DNA of 64,000 bases, from positions 658,222-722,221 of the forward strand of contig JAGMWU010000042.1 in assembly GCA_018697195.1 (NCBI GenBank). Direction: 5' to 3'. Of the stretch, positions 36,801 through 49,071 are shown piece after piece; position 1 is the first letter of the stretch, and every line of letters begins with the position of its first letter. This DNA comes from Certhia americana. Lineage: Eukaryota > Chordata > Aves > Passeriformes > Certhiidae. Below the pieces are notes generated by a model that was not told the DNA's origin, made no database searches, and saw nothing but the letters and a program-made list of their open reading frames with translations. Both the position numbers and the translations under genes were made by a program.

Positions 36801-38827
36801 CCTGCCTAAGGGATAAGCTGATCCATTCTTGTTAATGAGGATTAGATGCCGTTGTGGAAACTATTGATTTACATATGGCCAGATAAATGAAATTAAACTT
36901 GTGATAAGTTATTGCACTTTCATTAAAAAGCCCCAGCAGTATCCTAGCACTTGAAAACATTGCAAGAATTCTGATCCAGACTATGATGCACTGCAGCCAC
37001 ATTATCCTGTCCAGAATTACCTTTCATTACTGCTATCTGCTGCAGAGTTTCACTCAGGTACTTAAGTATTGTTTCACTCTAGCTTTGGTACCACAATCCT
37101 GATAAATGCAAAAGGGCCCCAAAGATCTGGAGGGTTTTTTTCAGAACTTATTCTAGTATTCTTATAAATCCTAAATTCACAGAGGAAATTTCAAGAGAAA
37201 ACATTCCTGGGAGACTTTGGTTTTCTCACATTCATGCATGGAAGGCTAGAGAGATATTCAATAGGATTGTTTTAATCAATGAGCTGCATCAGGTGAAGAA
37301 GCTCTACACTTCATGTCAGTGAAAAAATACCAAAATAGTAGAAGGTTAGCAATGCATATCATACTTTCTTAATTTTTGTCCTATTTAGGAATGGACTTCT
37401 TTTCGTATGGGAAAAGAAGAGAGATGAGAGAATGCTGCAGAAATAATTGCATGATTGTGATTCTCCAACAGCCAAGTAGGCACTGGGAATCTTTAGAGAG
37501 AGTTTCCCAAATCATGGCACATGCCAGTGGTGGCACACAGACCACTGCCAAGTGCTGTTCAGGAAAGAGCCAAGAGCTGCTGCTGCCCAGGGGCTTTCAC
37601 TAGCAATGTCATCCTCCCCTTCAGGCCTGCCCAGGGATCCCAGAGCACGTGGGCAGACGCCTCTGTGAAGAACCTGGTGAATCCTCCTTCAGCTAGCACT
37701 CTTTGTGTGATTCACTTCCAGACACCGTGGAAATCTGAGGGAACATGAACAGTCTAGGTTATCCCACATCCTACACTTCAATCATTCTGAGTGCCTCTGG
37801 TAGATATTATTACTTTCTTTAAGTATAGCTAACTTTGCATTATAATAAATTTTTAAATTATTCTTAATTAACTGTCTTTTTTAAAAATCATGCAAGGTTT
37901 AATTACTCTGCCAAATCCACCACTAATGGGCTCCCTATACATTAAAAAGCTAGCTTTCTTCTGCATGTTTCCATTTCTTTGTTATGTTCTTATGAGCTTG
38001 CAAATCTGTAAGCACATTTCTCCATTTGCAGACCAATGGGGGGAGGTCAGGATGTTTATAAAAACCTGGAATTCCAAAAAATTCATTTGGTATTTTAGTT
38101 TTGATTTCTGCCACTAAAGCGTAATGACAACATCCATCCAGTTAAAAGTTCAGTTTCGTCGGAAATTGTTGGGGTTTTGCCAGTGAAACACTGCTAATCA
38201 AAAATGCATGAGTAATGCTTTCATAAGTAAAACAAAAAAAAAGGTAAAATAGTCTCATAAAATAAAATAAAAAATGGAGAGTGAACAACGTTCTGTTCTA
38301 AAATGGTCATCTGTCATTTATAAAGACATCACCCCATTAACCTGTCTAATCAACTCCATTCTTTTTTCAAAGTTGGTTAGGTAAGTTTATGAGGAGACAT
38401 AGATGTTCTCTTGATTAAATCTGTTGTAAAATGGCCTCCCTGGTGTTCTGCTTTGTGTGCATTTACACATATAAAGGTAATTACAAGTACATATCACTAC
38501 TGTAAATTCCATGCTTGTCATATTACAGTACATGACATTTTCATTTCCTCCTGGTGAAAAAGAAATCTGATATTTTCTGTTCAAGCAATAATGACCAATT
38601 AGAATTTGTTATTATTAATGCTTATCCAAAAGTACTCCAAGTCATGAGGTGGTTTCCTCCAAGGCAGCTGAATTTATAACGTGGAAAAAAGGGGGTTGAC
38701 ATGTTGCTATACCACCTTCTGCCATTCCCTCTCAAGCCTGGTTATTCCTTCAGCAAATAGGGAGAACCTTACAGAAAACCCACAATGTAAGGAAGAATAT
38801 TACAGAGTTGAAGTTTAGAAATAAAAC

Positions 38828-38970
38828 CCCTGAGGTCAGTTCAGCTGGTCAGAGCCTGGTGCTAATAATACCAAGGTTGTGGGTTTGATTCCTGCACAGG
38901 CCATTCTTTTTAGAGCTGGACTCCATGATCCTTGTGGGAGCCTTCCAACTCAGAATACCCTGTGAAACCA
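38828..38970 (+). mobile_element. tRNA-Ile-derived SINE with CR1 tail (TguSINE1-like)
   Basis: Bases 38,834-38,903 match a tRNA-Ile(AAT) gene closely: an A-box-like CAGTTCAGCTGG, AGAGCCTGGTGCTAATAATA (the anticodon AAT lies in CTAATAA), CCAAGG, and a B box GGTTTGATTCC. Nearly all departures from tRNA-Ile are at former CpGs, the mark of methylation decay. The tail, GGACTCCATGATCCTTGTGG then TCCAACTCAG, is a CR1 3' end also present at 58,211-58,246. This head/tail design matches the zebra finch SINE TguSINE1, which depends on CR1 reverse transcriptase. Confidence 0.87.
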
Positions 38971-40239
38971 TCCCTTTCTTTCTGTGAAACCATTCTCCTC
39001 GCAGAAATTTCAGAAGTCTGCCTCTGCCCTTTCCTCCCTGGCATTTTGCTTTTATCACAGGAAGCAGAGCTCTGCTGCTGCAGTCAGAAGCAGTTGAGTC
39101 CCACCAGCCCTGGTGCAATGTGGTCAAGTTATCTACAACAGGATTGCTTCTGTGCCCTTGGGTGCCACCAGCAATTGGGGGAATTATTGCAAACTGGCCC
39201 TCAGAAGAACAGCCCGAGAATGAATCCAAACAACTGCACTGTGCCTGGGAACCACAACAGGAAGGCTTCTCTAGCATGTGGTCAAAGTTTATGAAGATAG
39301 CTAAAATACTGTATGCATTTTAAATGCTTCACTGGTCACTTAGGGAAGTCCCAAATAAATTGTATTTGAGGATGTGTCAGTTTTTTCACTGCAATTTTTA
39401 ACATTTGGATTATTTTTTTAATTACTTACTTCTTTTGTTTAAAATAAAATTCACATCCTCAAATCCTGAGATGTGTAGATTTGCACATATGGAGAACTTT
39501 CTAAAAAGTCCTTCAATGGTGATGGAAAGCACCCTTATTTTAAGAGGGGTTTGAGACTGAGAATGAAAACTTTTTATATTTGAAATCTTCCCTCTAGAAA
39601 CTTTCCTCTCTAGAGGTAACCTGAGAGACGGACAACACACAAACCCACAGTGAAGACAGGAGGAGAACCAGCTCTATATTCTATGTAGAGAGAGAGAGGG
39701 TTAAAAAAGAGCAAGAAGTTGGAATTATGTTGTGGCATATCGTACAAGAGACAGCAGATGATAACTTTTGGGGTGCTCCATTTAGAAGGAGGAGGCAGAT
39801 CTGCCCTAATCTCTCTGAAATTCAGTGGAGGGAGCTGGCTGGGGAGTGTTACAGCTCAAGGAATGGCCAGCACGTCTCTTGACATATCTCAGGGTATTAG
39901 AAATTCAAAGGCAACCTAAAAATATTCAGACATAAATTAAATAACCATAATCCTGTCTCAAACATAGAGACAGAAGAATGGAGAATCTGACTGGCCACTT
40001 TTTCCTCTCTTCTCTTTCCCAGGTCACAAGCACCTGTGTCACAATCACAGACATAATGTGGCAGCTGTTTCATCACCTTTTCCCCCCTCTGAAGGAAACT
40101 GACACTTGAAAAAACAAGGAGGAAGCTTATGCCATCTTTATGGTATGAAAACAGCAAGGTGTGATAGCATGCAGCTACTATTTAAAAAAAATATTAAACG
40201 GTGTGGTTTTGAATGATTTGTGCTTTACTGGCTCTTCCC

Positions 40240-40262
40240 TTTTTTTTTTTTTTTTTTTTTTT
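40240..40262. repeat. T23 homopolymer
   Basis: Uninterrupted run of 23 T. No associated element is identified. Confidence 0.95.
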
Positions 40263-40364
40263 AAAGAAAAGGGTCAAAAGTGAAGGGAGATAATAGCATC
40301 AGAAGTAGCAGTGGTAGACTGAAAACTGAACTTCCACTTGTTCTGGCAGCCAGCAGACAGGATT

Positions 40365-40528
40365 TCATGAGAAGCTGTGGATGCCCCATCCCTGGAAGTG
40401 TTCAAAGCTAGGCTGGATGAGGCTTTGAGCAAGTTTTAGTGGGAGGTGTCCCTGCCCGTGGCAGGCAGGTTGGAATGAGATGATCCTTAAGGGCCCTCCC
40501 AACCCAAATCACTCTGTGAGTCATGGCA
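40365..40528 (+). mobile_element. CR1 LINE 3' fragment
   Basis: Plus-oriented CR1 3' end: CCCCATCCCTGGAAGTGTTC, AGGCTGGATGAGGCTTTGAG, GTGTCCCTGCCCGTGGCAGG, GATGATCCTTAAGGGCCC and CCAACCCAAATCACTCTGTG. This is a canonical sub-type with 'ccctgcccatggcaggggggttgga'-like text. Confidence 0.9.
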
Positions 40529-40779
40529 GGGTGCTCTGAGGGGCAAAGGGCCACAGAGACTGCTCAGTCTTGGATGCCAGCCTCCTGAAAGCATGGGGAC
40601 CGTCCACCCAGAACTGCAGGAAAATGGGTGTACACAGCAGGCAGCCAGACTGGTTGAACAGGAAACTCCTAAGTCAGTTCAAATGTGAAAAGGAAGTGTG
40701 TGGGGCTGGAAGTGGGGATGGGCTGAGCAGCAGAAACAGAAGGTTTGTGGCTCTGCAGGGATGGAGTTGGGCGTTGCTG

Positions 40780-40902
40780 CTGCACGTTGCCAGACAGGGT
40801 GTGGAATCCACAACTCTGGAAATTTTAAAAAAGCTTGAATGCATAAACTCCACAGCAACCTGACTGAACTTCCCAACCCAAATTGCTAAATGATTCTATG
40901 TT
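40780..40902 (+). mobile_element. Diverged CR1 3' fragment (tentative)
   Basis: GTGGAATCCACAACTCTGGA and TTCCCAACCCAAATTGCTAA followed by ATGATTCTATG resemble a decayed CR1 3' end. The middle is unlike the consensus I remember. Confidence 0.5.
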
Positions 40903-43900
40903 CTTTACAGAAATCAGAGTTGAACAGGCCAGCCTAGACCACTTTCCTCAGGGCACTGTCTGTTTGAGTTTTTACTCTACAGAAAGGCCACTTGCTATTT
41001 TAGCTTAGTCATAGGAAATGAACCTAAGTTAAACTTAATCCTTACTGTTTCATTTCTGCCAGTCTTTCTTTTCAATTTGTGTGACATATATGTACCAGTA
41101 TATGCATTTCTTTCTTGAAGGGGATGTCAGTTTTCAAATCAGGATCTGCATTGTTATGAGGATTTAAAGATGGAATCAGCTAACATCCTGATTTAATGTA
41201 GGGTAGAATTGGCTTTTTCTAAAGAAATACAGGCTGAAGTCTACCGTTTCATTGTTTCTTTCTATGTGCACAGGCAGTTTATAAATATATAAAGTGATAT
41301 TTTATCATGAGAGGTAGTTCAAGTTCTTGTTAAAAATTGTCTCATTTTAAATGTTGGTAGTTATTAAAAAAAAGGAGATTTACAAATGTTTTCTGATAGC
41401 CAGTCACATCAGTAATAAAAAACCCATATGTTGTTAGCATGATGAAAAATAAAGAATACAAGAGTAGCAGGAATTTTCTACAACAATCACTGCACTTTTT
41501 ATACAACATTTTGTATAAATGAATGGATCTAAAAATATTTATAGTAGGGAAATGAACTAGATGGCTTCTTGATGCACTTCCTGTAAAATATTTCTGTGAT
41601 TTCTTTGTCAGGATATCCCATTACTACAGACCAGGTTGAGAAGTCTTTCTGCATAAGCTCATGGACACTGAAATATGATGAGGTCTCTTTTGTTAGATCA
41701 TTGTATTTAGCTGAAGAAGACCCAAAAAAGAAGGCCTAAGTGCAGAAATAAAGGTTTACATGATCTGGAAGTGCAGCTGGACTGATTTTGATGAAAATAT
41801 CATGGGTGTCTCTTCCCCCTTTTATATTTTAAGTACACTTCCAGAAGAATGGCAAGGGTATTTATCCATTTCAGAAGATCCTCCCTTTTTCAACTTAAGC
41901 TTGTATCTTAAAAGGATACAGAATTAAAATAGATGTTATCAGATGTTAGCATGTAACCTCACTGTTTAGATTTAATAAATACAGCAAATTGGAGTCCTGC
42001 TTAAAGAAAGAAGCAAAAACTGGGCAAAGTGCTTTGGATTCAGCTGTGAAAAATAAGTATCCACATGTCTTTAAAGGCTTGAATTCCAGTATTAGAGGAG
42101 TGTGAATGTTGTTGGGGACTGGATATGGTATTATTCTAGTGATAAGTCTATTTGTGGTTTTTGAAAAAGAATTTTCCACTAAAATCATGGCAGCTAGATT
42201 TCCTACACCCTTTGCTTCCTTCAAATATTTTGGAGGCTCCCATCATCTTAATATAAGCTGTAAAAGGGATGATTTGGCCCTGGGACCACATATGCAGCAG
42301 TTCCTATGACACTTCAGACAGCTGGTAGTCTGAAAAGCACAATTTGAAAACACTCATGTGAGCAAATAATCATGTTCTCCACTTACTAAATTAATTTAAT
42401 GAGCCACATTGTAAAATTATACTGCAAGCCATTCCTGATCCTTGAGATGAAACATGCTACTCTTCAAATAATGCTATACAGTGAAATACTTATTCCTTGA
42501 AAGGAAAAAAAAAAAAAAATCACAGAAATATCTTAATTTAGTTGTGGTATCTGATCTTTCATATTTTTAACACATGGACCCAGAAAAAGTGACGATTGGG
42601 TAAATAGACATTCAGGCATATGCCTTTTAGACAAAAACTTTTAAAGTCTCATTTTCTTAATTTGAAGTGGGTGCTGGATAAAATGCATGAGAAAAGTCAG
42701 ATTTTTTTTTGCCAACTACAGCATAGTGGAAATCTTCTTGCATAATGAAGTGTTAACTAAGTCATGCTTTTGGAGAATGATTTAAAGTGTGATTCCAGCA
42801 CCAAGAGACTGTGAAAAAAGCAGGGCACCATGGTGTCTCAGTAATTTCAGCATAGGATATGCTGAGTTTGCAAGGAAAAAAGGTGGGAATGTTTGGTTTA
42901 GGATTTTTCCCCCTTCCTAATTTCCAGCTGCCCGAACTCCTCCTGTGGGATTTTTACATCGCATGCATGATTAAGTGGAATAAATTCTCATCAGACTAAA
43001 TTGCATGATTGACTAAAGCTGAGTTGGCAGGAGAGAAGGGGAGATTTTAAGCTGCACCATGGGCAAATTTGGGGGGAAATAACTGAGAAAGAAAATGCTC
43101 AACCACCTCACTAAGGTTCTTTCATAAAGTAGCACCTTATAGGAGAACCAGAGCTAAAACAAGCTTGTATAAAAAGATGCATGATATCTCAGTTACAGGA
43201 AAACTCCCTAGCAATTTAACGGATAAATTCCAGATTGTTTTATCAGTCATCAGGGAAAAAAAAACCAGGGAACTGAAAAACACATGGATGAATAGAATTT
43301 TGATAATCAATCCTTTGCTTAGGATATAAAACAAGAAAAAGAAGAGAGAACACACAAAAATGCCCTGAAACAGGTAAATCTGATCCATAGAAGCATAACC
43401 TAAAAGAGCAGAGGATTATGGAGCACAGGCATTATCTGTCCCCCCCCCCACCCTGCTTAATTTGCAGAAGTGAAAAATTAAGAGACAGCATATAACATCT
43501 GGCCTCTATTCCCTACAGAGGCCACATTTAATTGTACTTACTCTAAGAAACCATTATTTTGTCTAAACAGCTTTCTGCTGTTTCAACCAGAGAACTCTTA
43601 GGACTCTGGCTCTACCTGTGCCCTCCAAAGCAGCAGAAGAAAGAAATGGATGGAGATTCTGGAGGAGAGGGCAGAAGTGGCCACTCCCAGGGAAGGGAGT
43701 AATACGAGAGGTGAGAGGGGCTGGAAATTCGCTGTGCTCCCTGTCATTATGAATGCTGGGAAGTGATCCACGCTAGCAGTAGTTTTTTCTTCATAATTTA
43801 TGTGTTATGCCGTGATGTTTTGCTACAGTGGGATCCAAACTATTCCAAGTATTTTTAATTATCGAGAACTCATAAAGGAAGAATTATATACCCATGCAAG

Positions 43901-46744
43901 AAAACAGGACAGCAGGGAGGTTCTCACGTGAGCCAGGGCTCTAAAGAAAATATTGCCAGTGTAACATAGGGCTGCCTGCATCTGGACTTAAAGAGTACTG
44001 TAAATACTTTGGGTGAGTTAAATAATGTAACTTCGAAGCAAAATCAAAGGCAGAGCATTAAATACACTGTAGAAGCACTGTGAAAAGTATATCCTCACCA
44101 AAAATGAACACTGCATGACAAAGTTCTTGGACCTTGATTTTTTCTGCCTAAGTTGCACCTGAGATGTTCACTAATGCTAGTCCCAATGAAATTCAGGTTT
44201 GACTAATCTATTCCTTAATACCTGCTTGTTGTAGGCAAAAATAAAGTGTTATACATATCAAAACTAAATTTTTTTTTCTTAAATTAGAGTATTTTAATAT
44301 AATGTTAACAGCAGTAAATTTGCCATGGAACTGGGCCATCAGGACCTGGCTGTGCCGAGGTACAGAGCTGGCTTGGCTTTTTTCCTGTGCAAGTTTTTTT
44401 CTGTAGATATATGCTGCCTGTAAGGTTTGCTAAACTAGAAGTGCAAAAACAGTTGTAGGAGTTATCTGAGAAGGCGAGAGGAGGATTTAAAACAAAGAGC
44501 TTGTATTTTACTTTGCTTGTAAGGTAAAAAGCAAAGGGAAATTTGGGGATAATCTGTATTATGTATGCTTTATGACAACTATAATAAAAGGGAAGATACT
44601 TTTTTACATCTGGAAAAAATAATTTTCTTGACTCAGATGCTAAATAAAAACTCCTCCCTCAAACATGGAGTACATAAATAAGTTATACGAGAATACTGAT
44701 TTTGCTGTGCAGTATATTCATAAATATTAGATAAAAGAAGAATCTCAGTTACAGAAAGCAACAAAAGCTAGGGTTTTCTTTTTATTAAAATAAATTAATA
44801 TTCTTGCTTGGATCCTTAATCTATCTTGGATCCTAATTTCTATCCAGAAGTTAGACATGTTTAAATAAATTGTCTGTATAGATTTCCAAATCTAGAGAAA
44901 GGCCCAACACTACTGTCAGATTTATGGAGAAAATTCCTTGGTTTTATTCTAGTAGGTTAAAAACTATATTTTAAATAAAGCACAATTTCTGTTGATTAAT
45001 TGATAATAGTTTCTATGGTCAATGTATAAAAAAATTTGTTTTCTAGAAAAAAGTCTGTTTTGGTAGGAACTGAAAGTTTTCACTGGTGGTTTCAAAGAAA
45101 AGATACCACAAGGTTACTTTTCTTAGGAGCAGTAAAAAGTACCTTTGACACATGTAGCAATAAAAATGTGTTATTCAAAGCCTGATCATTTAAAGAGAAT
45201 TAATAGCAATCCATCTTCTTCAGATTGGAAACCTGAAAGGACAAGACTGAACAAGATTTTCATGCTCCTTTTTTTAGAAAAAGAACAAGGAGTCATATTC
45301 TGAAGTGTTGATTGAGCTGTGCACTTTTAGTTCTCCTTGGCTTTAAAGGTGCCCTTCTCTTTGTCTGCAGTGTGTGATAAGGGAAGTGACTTCTTTCTGA
45401 AACCTATATAAAGATCCTTGGGGCTGATTTGATTTGAGGAAGCTGAGAACATGAAAGTTTCTGGCTTCCATTGTCCTTATCATGCATCATGATTATTAGC
45501 AAAGGGCACTACAGAACCTCTTCTTGTTGAGGAACCTATTTGCAAAGGTCAGTAATTTTGGGTGGTATAGACAAGATCTCAAAACATTTAAGTAGTTTCA
45601 TGGAAATGGACAAAGCTAGAGGGGAAGGCACACTTTGCTTCCTCTATGTTTCCAAAGATTTACAGGGAGCTACATAAAACATCCTGGCTTCTGAATCAGG
45701 AAAGCACATATATTCTTAGGTGAGGGTTACAACCCTTCATAAGTAGACAAACAGCTCCTTTTCCTACAAGGCCTTTCAGATAGAAACAGAAATTAAATAG
45801 ACCTTAGCATTTAAAGTGAGAACTTCCTTAGACTTTAGTTATTACCTTTACACATATCTCTTAAACCCAGATTAATGTAGATGTGTGTCAGAGTCTGGAA
45901 TTATGAGAAATATTTCTTTGCATGTTTAAGAGATTTTAAGATCTCTAACAAACAGAGTTTTTAACCTTTGTTTATGGAAAAAGGGCTTTTAGGCTCTGGA
46001 ATTAAGCAGAGTTTTTAAGAGTGTGTATTAGATAGTAGAATAGTGTGTAGTTTTATCACAGGGTGAGAATTTTAGATCTATGGGGTTTTTAGGATGGCAG
46101 ACAGGTGAAGGGAAGATGGAGGAACCACATGGCTTTTGGGTTTCTTCTTCTTCCTCATCTGCCTCCATATTCTGCTGTGAGGTGGCACATTATAGTTGGC
46201 TTAGAATAGAGTCTAACTTTCTAACAAAGATAATAGTTATTGGAGAAGTATTATACTGATTACGCGGATTGTAGTATAAATATCTACACCACCCTGTGTG
46301 GGTGGGTTTTTGGGGAGAGTGCTTGAATGTGACCTGCTGCACAGATCTCTGCAGGGCAGGAGAAGAATGTAATGATAAGAAATAATAATAAGAAAACATA
46401 AGAAGAGGTGACTCACGGTCTTTCCTTCAAGATCTCTGGGCAGGGAGAAAAAACTGTTCGCATTCTCGGGGTCACAGAAAAACAGCTGGCCAGCAGAGAC
46501 ACACAAAAATATTTTTTATAAATCAGAGAGATGTGCATTTCATAACCAGTTCTAACCACAGGGAATAATTTTCTCTGACATGGTGGACATGGAAACCACA
46601 TTTCACAGCTTACCTTCACTTCTGTCTCCTGCCAGTCAGCAGAGCCCTCATGGACCAGTCTGGTGGGACAGTGGGAAGGAAAATTTCTGCTGCTTACAGC
46701 CTCTGATGAAGCCAGATTTTTTTAGAGAAGTACCAAAGCCTTTG

Positions 46745-47432
46745 CTCAGCACTGCTGATGCCACACCTGGAAAACTGTGAATGCCCAGGTGGCCCAGAAG
46801 GCCAATGGCATCCTGGCCTGGATCAGCAGTAGTGTGGCCAGCAGGACCAGGACCATGATCATCCTGCTGTACTCAGCACTGCTGAGGCTGCACCCCAAAT
46901 CCTGTGGGTTCAGTTCTGGGCCCCTCACTACAAAAAAGACATTGAGTGCTGGAGTGAACCCAGAGAAAGGAAACGGAGCTTGGGATGGGTCTGAAGCAGA
47001 ATTCTGAAAAAGGAGATAAGGGTCTTTAGTCTGGAGAAGAGGAGTCTCAGGGGAGCCCTTTGTGCTCTCTAAACCTACCTGAGGGGAGATTGTAGCCAGG
47101 TAGGGGTTGGTCTCGTCTCCCGGGTAATAAATGACTGGACAAGAGGAAATAGCCTCAAGCTGAGCCAGGGGAGGTTGAGATTGGATAATTAGGACAAATG
47201 CGTTCACTGAAAGGGTTTTCAAGCTGTGGAACAGGCTGCGTGGGGAAGTGGGGGAGTCACCATCCCCGGAGGCACGCATAGCCCACATACAACCCATTCG
47301 CTTTTGCAGTTTAGACGCGGCGCTTGGAGACGCGGTCTAGCCGTGGGCTCGGCAGTGCTGGGTTAGCGGTTGGACTCGATAATTTTAACCCCCAAAGGTC
47401 CTTTCCAAGCTGCAGGACTCCGTGGTTCTGTG
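46745..47432 (+). mobile_element. Long CR1 LINE 3' fragment
   Basis: About 690 bp of plus-oriented CR1: CCCAGAAGGCCAATGGCATC, ATCCTGGCCTGGATCAGCAG, TGTGGCCAGCAGGACCAGG, GGGTTCAGTTCTGGGCCCC, GTCTGGAGAAGAGGAGTCTC, GAACAGGCTGCGTGGGGAAG, and near the end GGGTTAGCGGTTGGACTCGA with GGACTCCGTGGTTCTGTG. An interruption of about 40 bp follows CATCCCCGGAGGCACGC. It abuts the GC-rich block to its right. The AGGACCAGGACCATGATCAT ORFs are LINE-derived. Confidence 0.92.
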
Positions 47433-47485
47433 TGAATCCCGGCATCAGGCGCATCCCCCGTCCGTGCCGCAGTGCCTCCGTTGTG

Positions 47486-47502
47486 CCACCAGGCGGCGGC
47501 AG
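47486..47502 (+). promoter_or_regulatory. CTCF-like motif 1
   Basis: CCACCAGGCGGCGGCAG is close to the CTCF core consensus CCAC(C/N)AG(G)(N)GGC(A/G). It differs from the best-known form CCACCAGGGGGCGC mainly by a C at one central position. Identified by eye only. Confidence 0.5.
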
Positions 47503-47549
47503 AGAGGGCGGCGCTGCCTCCCCACGGCTGCTGCGGTGCGGCGCTCCGG

Positions 47550-47566
47550 GCACCAGGCGGCGCCAG
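47550..47566 (+). promoter_or_regulatory. CTCF-like motif 2
   Basis: GCACCAGGCGGCGCCAG is a second CTCF-core-like word, 64 bp downstream of the first and in the same orientation. Identified by eye only. Confidence 0.5.
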
Positions 47567-47790
47567 CGAGCGCTCGGCGGGCGGCGCTGGGCGGGGACTG
47601 GGCTCCGGCCGCATCCCGGGAATCCAGCGCCTCTGGAGCGCCCTGCGCCAGCAGGATCCGGGTGGTCCGCAGCCTCGGGGCTGCCCTGCGCTCATCCCGC
47701 TGGGAGATCTGCGCTGCTGCGGAGAACTGACCAGGGGAGCTCGTTCTAGCACCCAGCGCGGGACGTTAAATCACAGCTGAGGCGGTTTCA

Positions 47791-49071
47791 TCGCCCGCTC
47801 CGGGCAGGGAAAATTCCCAAGGGCAAGAGAGGAGGGGAAAGGAATGAAACGCCTTGAGGCGCAGGTTTCACGGTGGTCACATGACTCAAGTACACGACAG
47901 GTACTTTTGCTGGATATCATTATGGGAAATAAATACAAAGGCGTACATCCTGGTCTCTCAGGAGGAGATATGCTGCTGTTTGTCCCACGTTTACAAGCTC
48001 CCGAAAAAGTCTGCTCTGAGACTCTGGGCAAACCCTGCAGGAAAAGCACCCTCCAAGCCATTCCACTCCTTCAGCAAGGCAGACCAAATGATACAGTGTT
48101 GAAAGAACTTCTTACCCGGCAAATACTCTGATACTTGAATCAGCTTACTGTTCCTCTCTTGGTCCCTCTCCCAGTTAAGGAGTTGAAAAATTCCCATTTG
48201 TTCTAGAACTTTTTCCCATGCACAGATGGAGACCCAATACACAGACCCAATGCCATGGCAGAATTTGCTGAGAGTGGGATATCCTGGGAACCCAGATACC
48301 CGAACTACTCCTGCCTGCAGGCACCACCCTGCAGGTTTCCCTCAGAGACCAAACCGAAGGAGGGAATTTAAAATGTGTTTTCCAGCTGTTGGCTCCTGTT
48401 ACGCTGTGCAGGCAATCCCTATGAGAGCTGCTGACAGGGGAAACCACAGCCCTGGCCAGACACAGGACACAACAGCAAAGATCTCACCAGTCACCCAGAG
48501 GCTGCAGAGTCTCAGCAGGATTTGGCTGGTACTTTGTGCTCTTCTTCTTCATGGAGCACTCACAGCTTCTTTTCAAGGAAAAGGAAATAGAAATCAGTGC
48601 AGTAGGAATTGCAATGCTTCTTTAACTGGCACGGGGGGCATGTTTCATGATTTATTTTTGTACCAGTGGCCAAGGTTATATTTAATGTGCCCTTTGTATG
48701 CTTACTGGAAATAAGGGAGACAGATGAGCAGACGCAGGTCTCAGAAGAACTGCTGATTTCAGAGCTGGTCCTGATGGTGAGCAGCAAGATGCAAAAGTAA
48801 TTTTGTCAGTGAGCAATGCATTTACAGATATATTGCATTTCCAATGAAGCAGATGATGACTGCCCTGTGCAGACACGCACACAAGGGAATAGCTCTGTGG
48901 GGAGACAGATTTTTTTGTCTGTGCAATAACTTGGGGAATGGGCATTAGAATAACTTTGCAGCTCACCTGCCAACTCTCCCCCAGCTTTTCCTGTTGCCCA
49001 AGATGTCTATGAGTATTTTGGTAGTAAGAGACATGATGAAAAGCAAGCGTGGTCCTGCATTTGTAATTCCG
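47791..49071. other. Intergenic, nothing recognised
   Basis: Mixed-composition unique-looking sequence. A 162-codon open frame (48,226-48,714, plus) crosses it but shows no family resemblance, no signal of a domain, and overlapping open frames on the other strand. Confidence 0.6.

Larger units (their letters stand above)
30561..46735. other. Intergenic AT-rich region
   Basis: Apart from the repeats listed inside it, this 16 kb holds no exon I can recognise on either strand; ORFs are short and mostly bounded by chance stops. A T-rich tract lies at 32,155-32,170, a C10 tract at 43,441-43,450, and A/T runs are scattered. Two copies of TGTTAATGAGGATTAGA lie at 30,783 and 36,830. Confidence 0.7.
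47440..47790. promoter_or_regulatory. Isolated CpG-rich block between the genes
   Basis: About 350 bases of dense GC and CpG lie in an otherwise AT-rich intergenic region, next to a CR1 3' end. Open frames occur in several phases on both strands, as expected from GC content; none is recognisable. It could be an unannotated promoter, an insulator or an enhancer-type island. The two CTCF-like motifs inside it are listed separately. Confidence 0.55.

Noticed and set aside
38828..38905. Functional tRNA-Ile gene
   Set aside because: The match to tRNA-Ile is clear, but CpG positions in the T arm and acceptor have decayed, and the sequence runs straight into a CR1 tail. It is a SINE head.
46746..47297. 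183-codon minus-strand ORF
   Set aside because: It lies antisense within a CR1 LINE fragment and is explained by the repeat.
47324..47780. Several overlapping 100-140 codon ORFs in the GC-rich intergenic block
   Set aside because: Stop codons are scarce at this GC content, so frames are open on both strands at once; no peptide is recognisable.
48226..48714. 162-codon plus-strand ORF
   Set aside because: No domain or family resemblance and irregular composition; opposing ORFs overlap it. The longest ORF in a 64-kb window of moderate GC can easily reach this size.
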